Source: Cytophagia bacterium (GTDB taxonomy: Bacteria > Bacteroidota > Bacteroidia > Cytophagales > Microscillaceae). Taken from it: a stretch of 45,592 nt of DNA. The DNA lies in contig RDZP01000008.1 in the NCBI GenBank assembly GCA_004294005.1, positions 1-45,592 of the forward strand, in the 5' to 3' direction. How positions within the stretch are numbered: position 1 is the first letter of the stretch; the number at the start of each line of letters is the position of its first letter. The notes below the pieces were generated by a model. It saw only the letters and a list, made by a program, of their open reading frames with translations, made no database searches and was not told the origin of the DNA. Made by a program: the position numbers and the translations under genes. Shown here in pieces: positions 17,056-24,833 of the stretch.

Positions 17056-17787
17056 TTATATCCCTGAAAAAACGGGCAATCTTCCTTGATAAGTAATTTC
17101 AAGATTTTCTTTATTAAAAATATCACTTGTTTTTCCTGCTGCTACTAAATTTTTGTTTAATAAAATTAAATAGTCAAAATATTCTTTGATAGAATTGAGG
17201 TCGTGATGAATAATTAAAATTGTTTTTTCTTCTTTTTGTAATTGCTTCAAAATCAACATAATACTATCCTCACTTGCTTTGTCTATTCCTGCAAAAGGTT
17301 CATCAAACAAATACAATTCTGCTTCTTGTGCTAAAGCACGTGCCAAAAAAGTACGCTGTTGTTGTCCGCCTGATAGTTGAGAAATTTGTCTTTCTGTGAA
17401 TGTTGTTAATCCTACTTGCTCAAGTATTTTTTTTACTATTTCTTTATCATTTTTAGTAGGTTTTGAAAATAAATTTTTTGGATTAATTCTTCCCATCATT
17501 ACTACTTCATTGACCGTAGCAGGAAAATCCCAATCGATGCTTGTACGTTGTGGAATGTAAGCAATTTTTTGTCTATTATTTTTTAAATTTGTATCAAAAA
17601 TTTTAATTTCACCACTTTTTATTTTGATAAGTTCTAAAATAGATTTCATTAAAGTTGTTTTTCCTGAGCCATTTGAGCCTACAATGCCACAGAGAACAGC
17701 CTTTGGAATGATGAGTGAAATATTTTCTAATACATTTTTTTCACCATAATCAACTGATAAATTTTGAATGTTGATAATTTCGTTCAT
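17056..17787 (-). CDS. ABC transporter ATPase, probable Zn/Mn/Fe-chelate type
   Basis: A 243-residue ATPase with Walker A GSNGSGKTT (37-45), signature LSGGQQQR (138-145), Walker B LYLFDEP (158-164) and H-loop LIIHHDL. The stretch PQRTSIDWDFPATVNEVVMMG is typical of the cluster-9 metal importers (ZnuC, MntB, TroB), which is why I favour manganese, zinc or iron as substrate. The permease and the substrate-binding protein that normally sit beside it are missing from both sides in this window. It may serve a permease encoded elsewhere. The start lies in a repeat-rich spacer shared with photolyase. Confidence 0.88.
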   Translation of the reverse strand: MNEIINIQNLSVDYGEKNVLENISLIIPKAVLCGIVGSNGSGKTTLMKSILELIKIKSGEIKIFDTNLKNNRQKIAYIPQRTSIDWDFPATVNEVVMMGRINPKNLFSKPTKNDKEIVKKILEQVGLTTFTERQISQLSGGQQQRTFLARALAQEAELYLFDEPFAGIDKASEDSIMLILKQLQKEEKTILIIHHDLNSIKEYFDYLILLNKNLVAAGKTSDIFNKENLEITYQGRLPVFSGI

Positions 17788-17886
17788 TTTATTTTTTTAT
17801 TGTAAATATATTATTTCAATTTGATAAAAAATTGTACTATTTTTTTGTTTTATATGCAAAAATAGGTATTTTTTTTGAAAAATCAA

Positions 17887-18037
17887 TATATACACATTGG
17901 AAAGTGTTTTTGGAAGATTTGTCATTTTCAGCAAAGCGAAAAATATTACTTTTAAATGACTTGTAAACCAACAATAAGATTCCTCCTTTCAGTCGGAATG
18001 ACAAGCTTTATCCCAAAACCACTTTCCGATGTATATA
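17887..18037. repeat. 150-bp REP-pair element, copy 2 (reverse orientation)
   Basis: The reverse complement of this stretch matches 325-476 along its whole length: TATATACATCGGAAAGTGGT at one end, the REP-like core GTCATTCCGACTGAAAGGAG in common, then AATATTTTTCGCTTTGCTGA and a matching end. Differences are scattered substitutions and a few small gaps, as in dispersed MITE-like elements. Confidence 0.9.
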
Positions 18038-18051
18038 TTTACACAACCAAT

Positions 18052-18135
18052 TGCCCCTGCTTGTGTCCCACAAGCAGTTATTTGGTATAAGACTTGTTTG
18101 TTACAAGATTCGCTTGTGAGACACAAGCGAGGGCA
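18052..18135. repeat. Three-hairpin palindromic element
   Basis: The ends are near-inverted (TGCCCCTGCTTGTGTC and the complement of TGCCCTCGCTTGTGTC). Between them three small stem-loops follow one another: CTGCTTGTG-TCC-CACAAGCAG, CTTGT-TTGT-TACAAG and CGCTTGTG-AGA-CACAAGCG. Only one copy is in the window, so its status as a dispersed repeat rests on its form. Confidence 0.65.
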
Positions 18136-18193
18136 TAAAACAAATATTTCGCCATTTTTATTAATATACAAAATTTTTACACTAACGAAAAAA

Positions 18194-18238
18194 AATCTGC
18201 CAAAATCCGTAAAATCAGCATTATCTGTGTGCAAAAAC
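18194..18238. repeat. ATCCGT-type dispersed repeat, partial copy
   Basis: AAAATCCGTAAAATCAGCATT followed by TATCTGTGTGC matches the core of the longer repeats at 40238 and 42871. Related AATCCGT...TCTGTG repeats are common in Bacteroidota spacers. Confidence 0.7.
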
Positions 18239-18314
18239 TTCATTCATTATCAAAGATAAGTAAAAAATTAAAACAAAATGAAAACATTTTTATTGATTTA
18301 TTGATTTTTTAGAG

Positions 18315-19625
18315 ATGAATAATACAACAAATATTTTTTGGTTTCGTAGAGATTTACGTTTAGACGACAATGCAGGCTTGTTTCACGCCCTCCAAAATAG
18401 CGATAATGTACTGCCTATTTTTATTTTTGATTCAGAAATTGTAGATATTTTGAATGATAGAGAAGACAAAAGAATTAACTTTATCTATCAAACTATCCAA
18501 AATTTAAAAGAAAATTTAGTCAAGTTAGGAAGTAATTTGGAAGTTTATTATGGAAAACCTATTAACATTTTTAAAGAAATCACAGAACTTTATACAATAG
18601 AAAAGGTTTTTACTAATCACGATTATGAACCTTATGGTTTAGAAAGAGATAATGCAATTCATGCTTTTTTATCTACTAAAAATATTGAATTTTTGACATT
18701 CAAAGACCAAGTAATTTTTGAAAAGCAAGAGATTTTGACTGATAGCAAAAAACCTTACACAATTTATTCGCCTTATGCCCGAAAATGGAGAAGTCAGTTG
18801 AATGATGATTGTTTAAAACCTTATCGAACTGAAGAATATTTCTCTCATTTTTTGAAAAATGAAAAAATAATCAATACTAATTTGATAACATTGGAAGCAA
18901 TGAATTTTAAATCGGTAAAAGTTGATTTTCCAAAACCTGATATTGTTATTAATATTATTGAAAAATACGCTGAAAATAGAAATTTTCCTGCTATCAAAGG
19001 AACAACTTATTTGGGTATTCATTTAAGATTTGGAACAATTAGTATTCGAAAATTAACAAAAATTGCTCAAAAGCACAATGAAAGTTTTTTGAATGAATTG
19101 ACTTGGAGAGATTTTTATATGATGATTTTAGCCAATTTTCCACACGCCGCCAAAGGTGCTTTTAAAGCCAATTATGATAAAATAGAATGGAGAAATAACA
19201 AAGAAGAATTTGAAAAATGGTGCAATGGAAAAACAGGTTATCCAATTGTAGATGCAGGAATGCGTGAATTGAACGCCACAGGCTATATGCACAATCGAGT
19301 GCGTATGATTACTGCAAGTTTTTTGACAAAACATTTATTGATTGATTGGCGTTGGGGAGAAGCTTATTTTGCAGAAAAATTATTGGATTTTGATATGGCT
19401 GCTAACAATGGCGGTTGGCAATGGGCTTCAGGTTCGGGTTGTGATGCAGCACCTTATTTTCGTATTTTTAATCCAACCACTCAAACAGAAAAATTTGATA
19501 AACAACTTATTTATATCAAAAAATGGATTCCTGAGTTGAATAGTTTTGAGTATCCTAAACCAATCGTTGAACATACTTTTGCAAGGAATAGATGTTTGGA
19601 AACATATAAAAAATATTTAGTATAA
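18315..19625 (+). CDS. phrB: Deoxyribodipyrimidine photolyase (cryptochrome/photolyase family)
   Basis: Uses FAD and blue light to split cyclobutane pyrimidine dimers. The N-terminal antenna domain starts NIFWFRRDLRLDDNAGLFHA; the C-terminal FAD domain has TWRDFYMMILANFP, WCNGKTGYPIVDAGMRELNA, TGYMHNRVRMITASFLTKHL and DFDMAANNGGWQWASGSGCD, with the N-N-G-G-W-Q-W-A-S core of class I CPD photolyases. Length 436 is normal. The ATG at 18315 gives the correct N-terminus. It is a single gene; the spacer upstream carries three different repeat elements. A regulatory role (cryptochrome) is less likely because DNA-repair residues appear intact. Confidence 0.94.
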   Translation: MNNTTNIFWFRRDLRLDDNAGLFHALQNSDNVLPIFIFDSEIVDILNDREDKRINFIYQTIQNLKENLVKLGSNLEVYYGKPINIFKEITELYTIEKVFTNHDYEPYGLERDNAIHAFLSTKNIEFLTFKDQVIFEKQEILTDSKKPYTIYSPYARKWRSQLNDDCLKPYRTEEYFSHFLKNEKIINTNLITLEAMNFKSVKVDFPKPDIVINIIEKYAENRNFPAIKGTTYLGIHLRFGTISIRKLTKIAQKHNESFLNELTWRDFYMMILANFPHAAKGAFKANYDKIEWRNNKEEFEKWCNGKTGYPIVDAGMRELNATGYMHNRVRMITASFLTKHLLIDWRWGEAYFAEKLLDFDMAANNGGWQWASGSGCDAAPYFRIFNPTTQTEKFDKQLIYIKKWIPELNSFEYPKPIVEHTFARNRCLETYKKYLV

Positions 19626-19724
19626 CTATTTTTTTTTAAAAAAATATTTTTTGATTGCTTTTAAACTTTTTTATTTTTATAACGTCTATCACTCGAATCA
19701 TTATGATAGTTTTAAAATAATAGA

Positions 19725-19732
19725 TAACTTTG
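19725..19732 (+). promoter_or_regulatory. -7 box for the 19762/20462 pair
   Basis: TAACTTTG followed by C, 29 bases before the ATG at 19762; no clear TTTG at the -33 position. Confidence 0.5.
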
Positions 19733-19761
19733 CAGCAAAATTCTTCGAATCAAAAAATAAA

Positions 19762-20448
19762 ATGAAAAAAATAGTACTATTTTGTTATCTATTGACCTTT
19801 GTAGAAATAATTATTGGACAAGATACGACCAAAAATATTGGAACAATAAAAAAAGATTGGCAATATTATGCAGACAATCAAGTAAAATGGAAGCCTGTTG
19901 CCAATATGGATGTCAGGCAATCTTTTTTAAAAGATGCACCTATTACTATTCAAGGTTTTCAAGTAGGAGCGAGGAGGCTTGGAAAATATCAAATGACTTT
20001 GGGTTATTATTGGCTCACACAAAATTCTCAAACGGCTATTAGAGTCAGAAATATAAATAGATTTGCGGTTATTAACCTTGATGAAGTTGCTAAAATAAAT
20101 TATTTTAGTTTTTGTTTCAGTTATATGTTTTTTAATACTAAATATATAGAGTTGGGTATTCCTGCTGAAGTTGGTTTTGCACAAATGAGCGACAAAATAT
20201 CTTTGCCTGATGGTAGAGTTTTGAGAGATTTTAGCACTAATTTTATACCTATACAGCTGGGCATATCCTTACAATGGCGTGTTACAAATTGGGTTGGCTT
20301 AAAAGGTGCAGTTGGTATTAGACAAGTCATTACTAATGTGAAAGATGCAACTTTGACGCAAGACTTTGACGGTGCATATTATAGTTATGGTGTTGTATTA
20401 TATCTTTCAAATATTTATAAAAGTATTGCTAAAAAATCAAAAAAATAA
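19762..20448 (+). CDS. Exported protein, probably outer-membrane beta-barrel
   Basis: The track start at 19651 is too early; ATG 19762 follows a -7 box and gives a signal peptide MKKIVLFCYLLTFVEIIIGQ. The mature ~208 residues alternate amphipathic strands and turns (YQMTLGYYWLT, AKINYFSFCFSYMFFNTKYI, GAYYSYGVVLYLSNI), typical of small outer-membrane barrels. No named family. The TPR gene begins 13 bases after the stop, so the two are one operon. Confidence 0.75.
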   Translation: MKKIVLFCYLLTFVEIIIGQDTTKNIGTIKKDWQYYADNQVKWKPVANMDVRQSFLKDAPITIQGFQVGARRLGKYQMTLGYYWLTQNSQTAIRVRNINRFAVINLDEVAKINYFSFCFSYMFFNTKYIELGIPAEVGFAQMSDKISLPDGRVLRDFSTNFIPIQLGISLQWRVTNWVGLKGAVGIRQVITNVKDATLTQDFDGAYYSYGVVLYLSNIYKSIAKKSKK

Positions 20449-20461
20449 CTAATCAAATTAT

Positions 20462-21127
20462 ATGAAAAAATACTTCCTTACTTATCTTTTTTTTATTTGT
20501 TTTATGGCTGTTTTTGCTCAAACTGATAAAGAAGAAGAACAAAAAAAAGAAGAAAAAACAAAAACACCACAGGAATATTTTGATGACGGACTTGCCAAAT
20601 TTAAAACAGGTAATTTTATTGGCTCTGTTGATGATTTTGATAAGGCAATCAAAGCAAAAAATGACTGGGGTGATGCCTATCTCAAAAGAGCAAGAAGCAA
20701 AAGATATGCAGGTAATTATGAAGCATCTATCGAAGATTATACGATTGCTTTAAGAATTAATCCGAATGCAAAAAATGCTTATGCAGGCAGAGGGCAAGCG
20801 TATTTAAAGTTAGGAAGGTATGAATTGGCAATCAAAGATTATGAATTAGCCATTCAATATCTCCCTAATGCCACTTATATCAAAAGTTTATATTTTAATC
20901 GAGGATTGGCATATCAAAAAATAAAAAAAGACAGAGAAGCGTTACAAGATTATACTCAAGTATTGCAAATCGAACCTGACCACACAAAAGCACTTATCAA
21001 TCGTGGAATAATCAAATACCAACAGAAACAAATTAGACCAGCTTGTCAAGATTGGATTAGAGCAAAGAAATTAGGCAATCAAAAAGCAGAAAAAAATGTT
21101 AAGAAGGCTTGTCAGTGTTGTATATAG
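20462..21127 (+). CDS. Exported tetratricopeptide-repeat protein
   Basis: Signal peptide MKKYFLTYLFFICFMAVFAQ, a Lys/Glu linker, then about four TPR units from residue ~38: FDDGLAKFKTGNFIGSVDDF, AYLKRARSKRYAGNYEASIE, AYAGRGQAYLKLGRYELAIK and FNRGLAYQKIKKDREALQDY, followed by a shorter one. TPRs mediate protein contacts, here in the periplasm. It follows the barrel protein by 13 bases and may act with it at the envelope. The C-terminus ends KKACQCCI with three cysteines. After the TAG stop the same frame stays open for 55 more codons (see findings). Confidence 0.85.
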   Translation: MKKYFLTYLFFICFMAVFAQTDKEEEQKKEEKTKTPQEYFDDGLAKFKTGNFIGSVDDFDKAIKAKNDWGDAYLKRARSKRYAGNYEASIEDYTIALRINPNAKNAYAGRGQAYLKLGRYELAIKDYELAIQYLPNATYIKSLYFNRGLAYQKIKKDREALQDYTQVLQIEPDHTKALINRGIIKYQQKQIRPACQDWIRAKKLGNQKAEKNVKKACQCCI

Positions 21128-21295
21128 TTCATTTATCACCAATATTTTTTTGTATATTGTTCAATTTATCATAAATCTTTTAAATCGAGAAATGATACAA
21201 ATCTTGGTATAATTGTTACTAAAGATAATCCGCTCAAAGGTGTTTCAGAAAAAACTTTTCACAAAAATATACAGCCTACCAAAATTTTTATATAA
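21128..21295 (+). pseudogene. Possible gene remnant or readthrough tail after the TPR gene
   Basis: The frame of the TPR gene continues past its TAG for 55 codons to a TAA. The last part reads like protein (NLGIIVTKDNPLKGVSEKTF...), with better base composition than normal spacer here. There is no start codon in frame. It may be the 3' end of a lost gene; I do not recognise the family. Confidence 0.3.
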
Positions 21296-21323
21296 AAATG
21301 AATAAAAAATTATTAAAAATATT

Positions 21324-21331
21324 TATCTTTG
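21324..21331 (+). promoter_or_regulatory. -7 box for rbfA
   Basis: TATCTTTG followed by C ends 14 bases before the rbfA ATG, so the leader would be only a few bases long. No -33 TTTG at the usual distance. Confidence 0.5.
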
Positions 21332-21344
21332 CACTTTAAATATT

Positions 21345-21713
21345 ATGAATACAGAAACTAAAAGGCAACAAAAATTCGCGCGCCTTGTGAAAGAGGAATT
21401 GAGTGTCGTTTTTCAGCGTGATTTGCAACATTGTTTTGATAATGCTTTTATTACAATTACAGCCGTAAGAGTTACGCCTGATTTGAGCATTGCAAGGATT
21501 TATTTGAGTTTTTTATTGGCAAAATCTCCCACTACATTGTTAGAGGATATAGAAGATAAAAATAAACTCATTCGTCAATCACTATCAAATAGAATTGGAA
21601 AATCAGTAAGAATTATTCCTGAATTACAATTTTTTCTTGATGATAGTGCTGATTATGCAGAGAAAATGGATAAAATTTTTGAAAATCTTAACATTCCACC
21701 TGTCAACGAATAA
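21345..21713 (+). CDS. rbfA: 30S ribosome-binding factor A
   Basis: Assists late maturation of the 30S subunit and the 16S rRNA 5' end, important at low temperature. The 122-residue chain shows the family start RQQKFARLVKEELSVVFQRD, a KH-like core with ITITAVRVTPDLSIARIYLS, and the C-terminal PELQFFLDDSADYAEKMDKI. Size is right. YebC follows 95 bases later on the same strand. Confidence 0.94.
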   Translation: MNTETKRQQKFARLVKEELSVVFQRDLQHCFDNAFITITAVRVTPDLSIARIYLSFLLAKSPTTLLEDIEDKNKLIRQSLSNRIGKSVRIIPELQFFLDDSADYAEKMDKIFENLNIPPVNE

Positions 21714-21808
21714 TCAAAAATACTAATGTGTGCAATATTTTTCTACTCAACTTTGAACTATTTTGCACACTTATTTTTACTTAAAATTAAAACTAAAAAT
21801 CAAAAAAT

Positions 21809-22549
21809 ATGTCAGGACATAGTAAATGGTCGACCATTAAACGCAAAAAAGGTGCTTTAGATGCAAAACGTGGCAATTTATTTACAAAATTAGCCAAAGA
21901 AATTACCGTAGCAGCCAAATTAGGACTGCCTGATATGAATGTCAATGCACGACTTAGATTAGCGGTTCAGAATGCAAGGGGTGCCAATATGCCCAAAGAA
22001 AATATCGAGAGAGCCGTCAAAAAAGCACAAGGAAACGAAGGCGAAAATTATAGTGAAACTACTTATGAAGGCTATGCTTCACATGGAATAGCGGTTTTTG
22101 TTGAGTGTACTACTGATAATATCAATAGAACTGTTGCGAATGTAAGAAGTTATTTTACAAAACATGGAGCAGGCTTAGCAGTAAGTGGCTCAGTAGATTT
22201 TTTGTTTGAAAGAAAAAGTATTTTCACTATCAAAAAACCTACTAATATTTCTGTTGATGATTTTGAGTTAGAAATGATAGATGCTGGTGCAGAAAATATA
22301 GAAATTGAAGACGAATTTATTACCATTACTGCTTCAATGGAAGATTTTGGAAAAATACAAAAAAAATTAGATGATTTAAAAATAGAAGTGGAAGAAGGTG
22401 GACTTCGCCGTATTCCATTGACTTTGGTTGATTTGAATGATGAACAATTTACGCAAGTAATGAAATTGATTGAAAAATTGGAAGATGATGATGATGTTCA
22501 AAAAGTATATCATAACATCAATGCTACAGAAGCACAAATGGAAATGTAA
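21809..22549 (+). CDS. yebC: YebC/PmpR family regulator (TACO1-like)
   Basis: Family members act as transcriptional regulators or, as shown more recently, help ribosomes through proline-rich stretches. The N-terminal block MSGHSKWSTIKRKKGALDAK and RGNLFTKLAKEI is diagnostic; the middle holds RLAVQNARGANMPKENIERA and YEGYASHGIAVFVECTTDN. Length 246 is standard. A strong terminator closes the unit. Confidence 0.95.
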   Translation: MSGHSKWSTIKRKKGALDAKRGNLFTKLAKEITVAAKLGLPDMNVNARLRLAVQNARGANMPKENIERAVKKAQGNEGENYSETTYEGYASHGIAVFVECTTDNINRTVANVRSYFTKHGAGLAVSGSVDFLFERKSIFTIKKPTNISVDDFELEMIDAGAENIEIEDEFITITASMEDFGKIQKKLDDLKIEVEEGGLRRIPLTLVDLNDEQFTQVMKLIEKLEDDDDVQKVYHNINATEAQMEM

Positions 22550-22572
22550 TCGATTTCTTTTGATATAAAAAA

Positions 22573-22606
22573 TAAAAAACCTTTGTCTAAAAGACAAAGG
22601 TTTTTT
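22573..22606 (+). terminator. Intrinsic terminator after yebC
   Basis: AACCTTTGTCT-AAA-AGACAAAGGTT is a perfect stem of about 11 bp followed by six Ts. Confidence 0.9.
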
Positions 22607-22684
22607 CAAATTCTTCAACCAGCTATGCATTAAGTTTTCTTCTATCTATTACTATTGCCAAATCTTTGCCAATAAAATAAACTA

Positions 22685-22695
22685 TTGATAATCAA
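22685..22695. promoter_or_regulatory. TTGATAATCAA palindrome in the yebC / 22845 spacer
   Basis: Second of three exact spacer copies of this 11-base dyad. Here it lies past the 3' ends of two convergent genes, which argues against a simple operator at this site. Confidence 0.25.
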
Positions 22696-22844
22696 TTGAT
22701 TAAAAATATATATAATTCATTATTTCCCAAAATGATATTTTTTGTTCCCAAAATGAGATTTTTTGATTTTTTTGCTCTTATTTGTGTCAAAATGAGAAAA
22801 CCAAATGTTGTTTCAAAATAAAAAAGTATCTACTTTATTACATC

Positions 22845-23627
22845 TTACCAATAATACCTTTCTATCAAATAATTAGCAATGTCTTTTTTGGCTTCATTTC
22901 CCATAATTCCATCTGCTTTGATAGTATGTTTGTCATTGTCTTTAAAAGTAACTAAATTTAAAACATCTCCATTCAATTCTGAGGTTGCTTCTGCTATTTG
23001 TTTATTTTGATGATTAAATATTTTATAAATACTCATCAATTTTCCTGTTGAATTGATTTCATCATTTTTGCTAATTCTACCTATTTCTTTAAAATCTTGC
23101 TGCACATTATCACCAAAAACACTTACATTTCCTTGTCTATTTCTTTCTAAAAGTGGGGTATTATTGTTATTTTGATTGTTATTAGAAGGATTTATAGCAC
23201 TAACACTCGGATTTGTGCTATACAATAATATGAATTTTCTCTCTCCTTCTTTGCTAAAACCTTCTTTAGTGAGTACGCCATTTCTTACCAATTCTTTTGA
23301 TAAACTTTTTCTATCATCTGAGGGAGGATATGCTTTTTGTCCTGATTCTATAAAAGTAACTTCTGTAACCTCTTTGCGCATTATTCCTTCGGCTATAATA
23401 GACATTTTCACCAACATCACTTCTTTATTGTTAATATCTTTGATGCTGTATGTGCTAATAGCATCCATCATTCCACCACCACTCAAGGTTTCAATCGTAC
23501 CAATAGACAAACCATCAACTTTAATTTGTTTTGATTTTTTATCAAATTCTATTTTTTGTTTTTGGGCAAATGTTGTAGTATTTATCAATAATGCTGATAA
23601 CAACAACATAATTATCGTTTTTTTCAT
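22845..23627 (-). CDS. Unknown exported protein
   Basis: The 260-residue product has a signal peptide (MKKTIIMLLLSALLINTTTFAQ). It is built of short strands with Lys and Asp turns; the centre has an Asn-rich linker (NPSNNNQNNNNTPLLERN) separating two parts that both use GxI...I.K.. patterns. I know no family for it. A 157-codon ORF on the other strand (23176-23649) lies over it and is a shadow. No partner gene is close on the same strand. Confidence 0.75.
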   Translation of the reverse strand: MKKTIIMLLLSALLINTTTFAQKQKIEFDKKSKQIKVDGLSIGTIETLSGGGMMDAISTYSIKDINNKEVMLVKMSIIAEGIMRKEVTEVTFIESGQKAYPPSDDRKSLSKELVRNGVLTKEGFSKEGERKFILLYSTNPSVSAINPSNNNQNNNNTPLLERNRQGNVSVFGDNVQQDFKEIGRISKNDEINSTGKLMSIYKIFNHQNKQIAEATSELNGDVLNLVTFKDNDKHTIKADGIMGNEAKKDIANYLIERYYW

Positions 23628-23996
23628 CTTTTTATATTTATTTTTTTAATTATGAATTAATATTTTTGTGGTGCAAATATGATTTTCTGTAAAGTATTTT
23701 ATAAATCAAATAACTTCTTAATTTTTACTTTACCATTTAATAACCAAAAATGGTAAAAAAAGTTTTATTGATAATCCATAGAGATTTTCATATTAAAGTA
23801 ATATTTTAAGAATTTATTTATAAAACCTAACACCAACTTTATGATTCTAAAAAATAGATGAACTTTACGGTTATTTTATTCGTTATTGAGACGTTGGTAA
23901 AATCACGTTATATGTTTTTATTCTGTAGAGTGTTTTAAATAATTCGCTGATTATCAATTTTTTGTAAATGCTAATCTATCTTAAAAAATAAATAAT
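23628..23996. other. Spacer of 369 bases, nothing recognised
   Basis: AT-rich, between two divergent genes. No convincing promoter of the TTTG-N20-TAnnTTTG form, no hairpin with a T run and no repeat shared with other spacers was seen. Confidence 0.5.
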
Positions 23997-24539
23997 ATGG
24001 ATATTCAAACAAAATACATTAGTAAATTTAAAAGTGAAAAAACTTTTTTACTTATTTATACAGACCATTTTGATGATTCAACTTATAGTTTTGTCATTGA
24101 CTATAATGAAGAGTTTTTAGTTTTAGAATGTTTCAATGAAGATGGTGATTATAATGGAATATCAATTCTTTTGAGAGAAAACATAACCAGAATAAGATGG
24201 CAAGGAAATGATATTACAAGTGTATTTAGGCTCATTGATATAACAAAAAGAATAGAATATAAAAACGAAATTGACTTATCTACAAAAGAAACTATTTTGA
24301 AATCGGTTTATAGAAAATATGAACATATAAACGTGTATATTGAAGAAATAGATAAAGATGTATGTTTTATAGGACAAATTTACGATTTAGACAGTGAATC
24401 AATAGTTATTAATGAATTTGGAACATCTGTAAGTTTGGACAGAAAATTTATTTTATTGTCATTAAATGATATAACAAAAATTGAAGCAGATGGGAAATAT
24501 GAGAGAAACCTAGAAAAATTATTAGAGTTAAAAAATTAA
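23997..24539 (+). CDS. Unknown protein with two Sm/SH3-like beta-barrel repeats
   Basis: Cytoplasmic by lack of a signal, 180 residues. Two halves share one pattern: SFVIDYNEEFLVLECFNEDG then LLRENITRIRW (about 30-70), and GQIYDLDSESIVINEFGTSV then LLSLNDITKIEA (about 125-165). Each looks like a five-strand barrel ending in a conserved (E/N)DIT(R/K)I strand. Similar two-barrel proteins occur widely without known function. It has neither close neighbours on the same strand nor a clear promoter. Confidence 0.7.
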   Translation: MDIQTKYISKFKSEKTFLLIYTDHFDDSTYSFVIDYNEEFLVLECFNEDGDYNGISILLRENITRIRWQGNDITSVFRLIDITKRIEYKNEIDLSTKETILKSVYRKYEHINVYIEEIDKDVCFIGQIYDLDSESIVINEFGTSVSLDRKFILLSLNDITKIEADGKYERNLEKLLELKN

Positions 24540-24764
24540 ACTTGATTTGATAGATAATTCTCAAAAATAACAAAATAAATTATTTTTTTGGTAGTATAAA
24601 TATGCTAAACTTTGGCTGTAATTTTTTGTTAACAAATAAAAAGAAGATTTTTTGTTTGTTATTTAACCATATATGACTAAAATAATGCTCATTTTAATAG
24701 TAAAAAATAGTTAATTTTTTATTATATTATCAAAAATAACATATTCTTATAACTAAACAAGAAC

Positions 24765-24797
24765 TAAAATACAAAAAAAAGTGTTATTTGTATTTTA
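24765..24797 (+). promoter_or_regulatory. Leader hairpin before the first TonB-dependent receptor
   Basis: TAAAATACAAA and TTTGTATTTTA form an 11-bp perfect stem with an 11-base loop, 37 bases before the ATG at 24834. It is AT-only except one pair on each side, so it may be weak; a role in translation or as a protein site is possible. Confidence 0.3.
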
Positions 24798-24833
24798 ATA
24801 ATAAAAAAGATATACACCTCAATTTTTTATACT

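Noticed and set aside
17989-18259. ORFs 17989-18243 (minus) and 18029-18259 (plus)
   Set aside because: Both lie over palindromic repeats, so each strand is open by symmetry.
19342-19539. 65-codon ORF in another frame of phrB
   Set aside because: Shadow frame of a conserved photolyase region.
23176-23649. 157-codon ORF opposite the gene at 22845
   Set aside because: Shadow of a signal-peptide-bearing gene; no motif and no start context.
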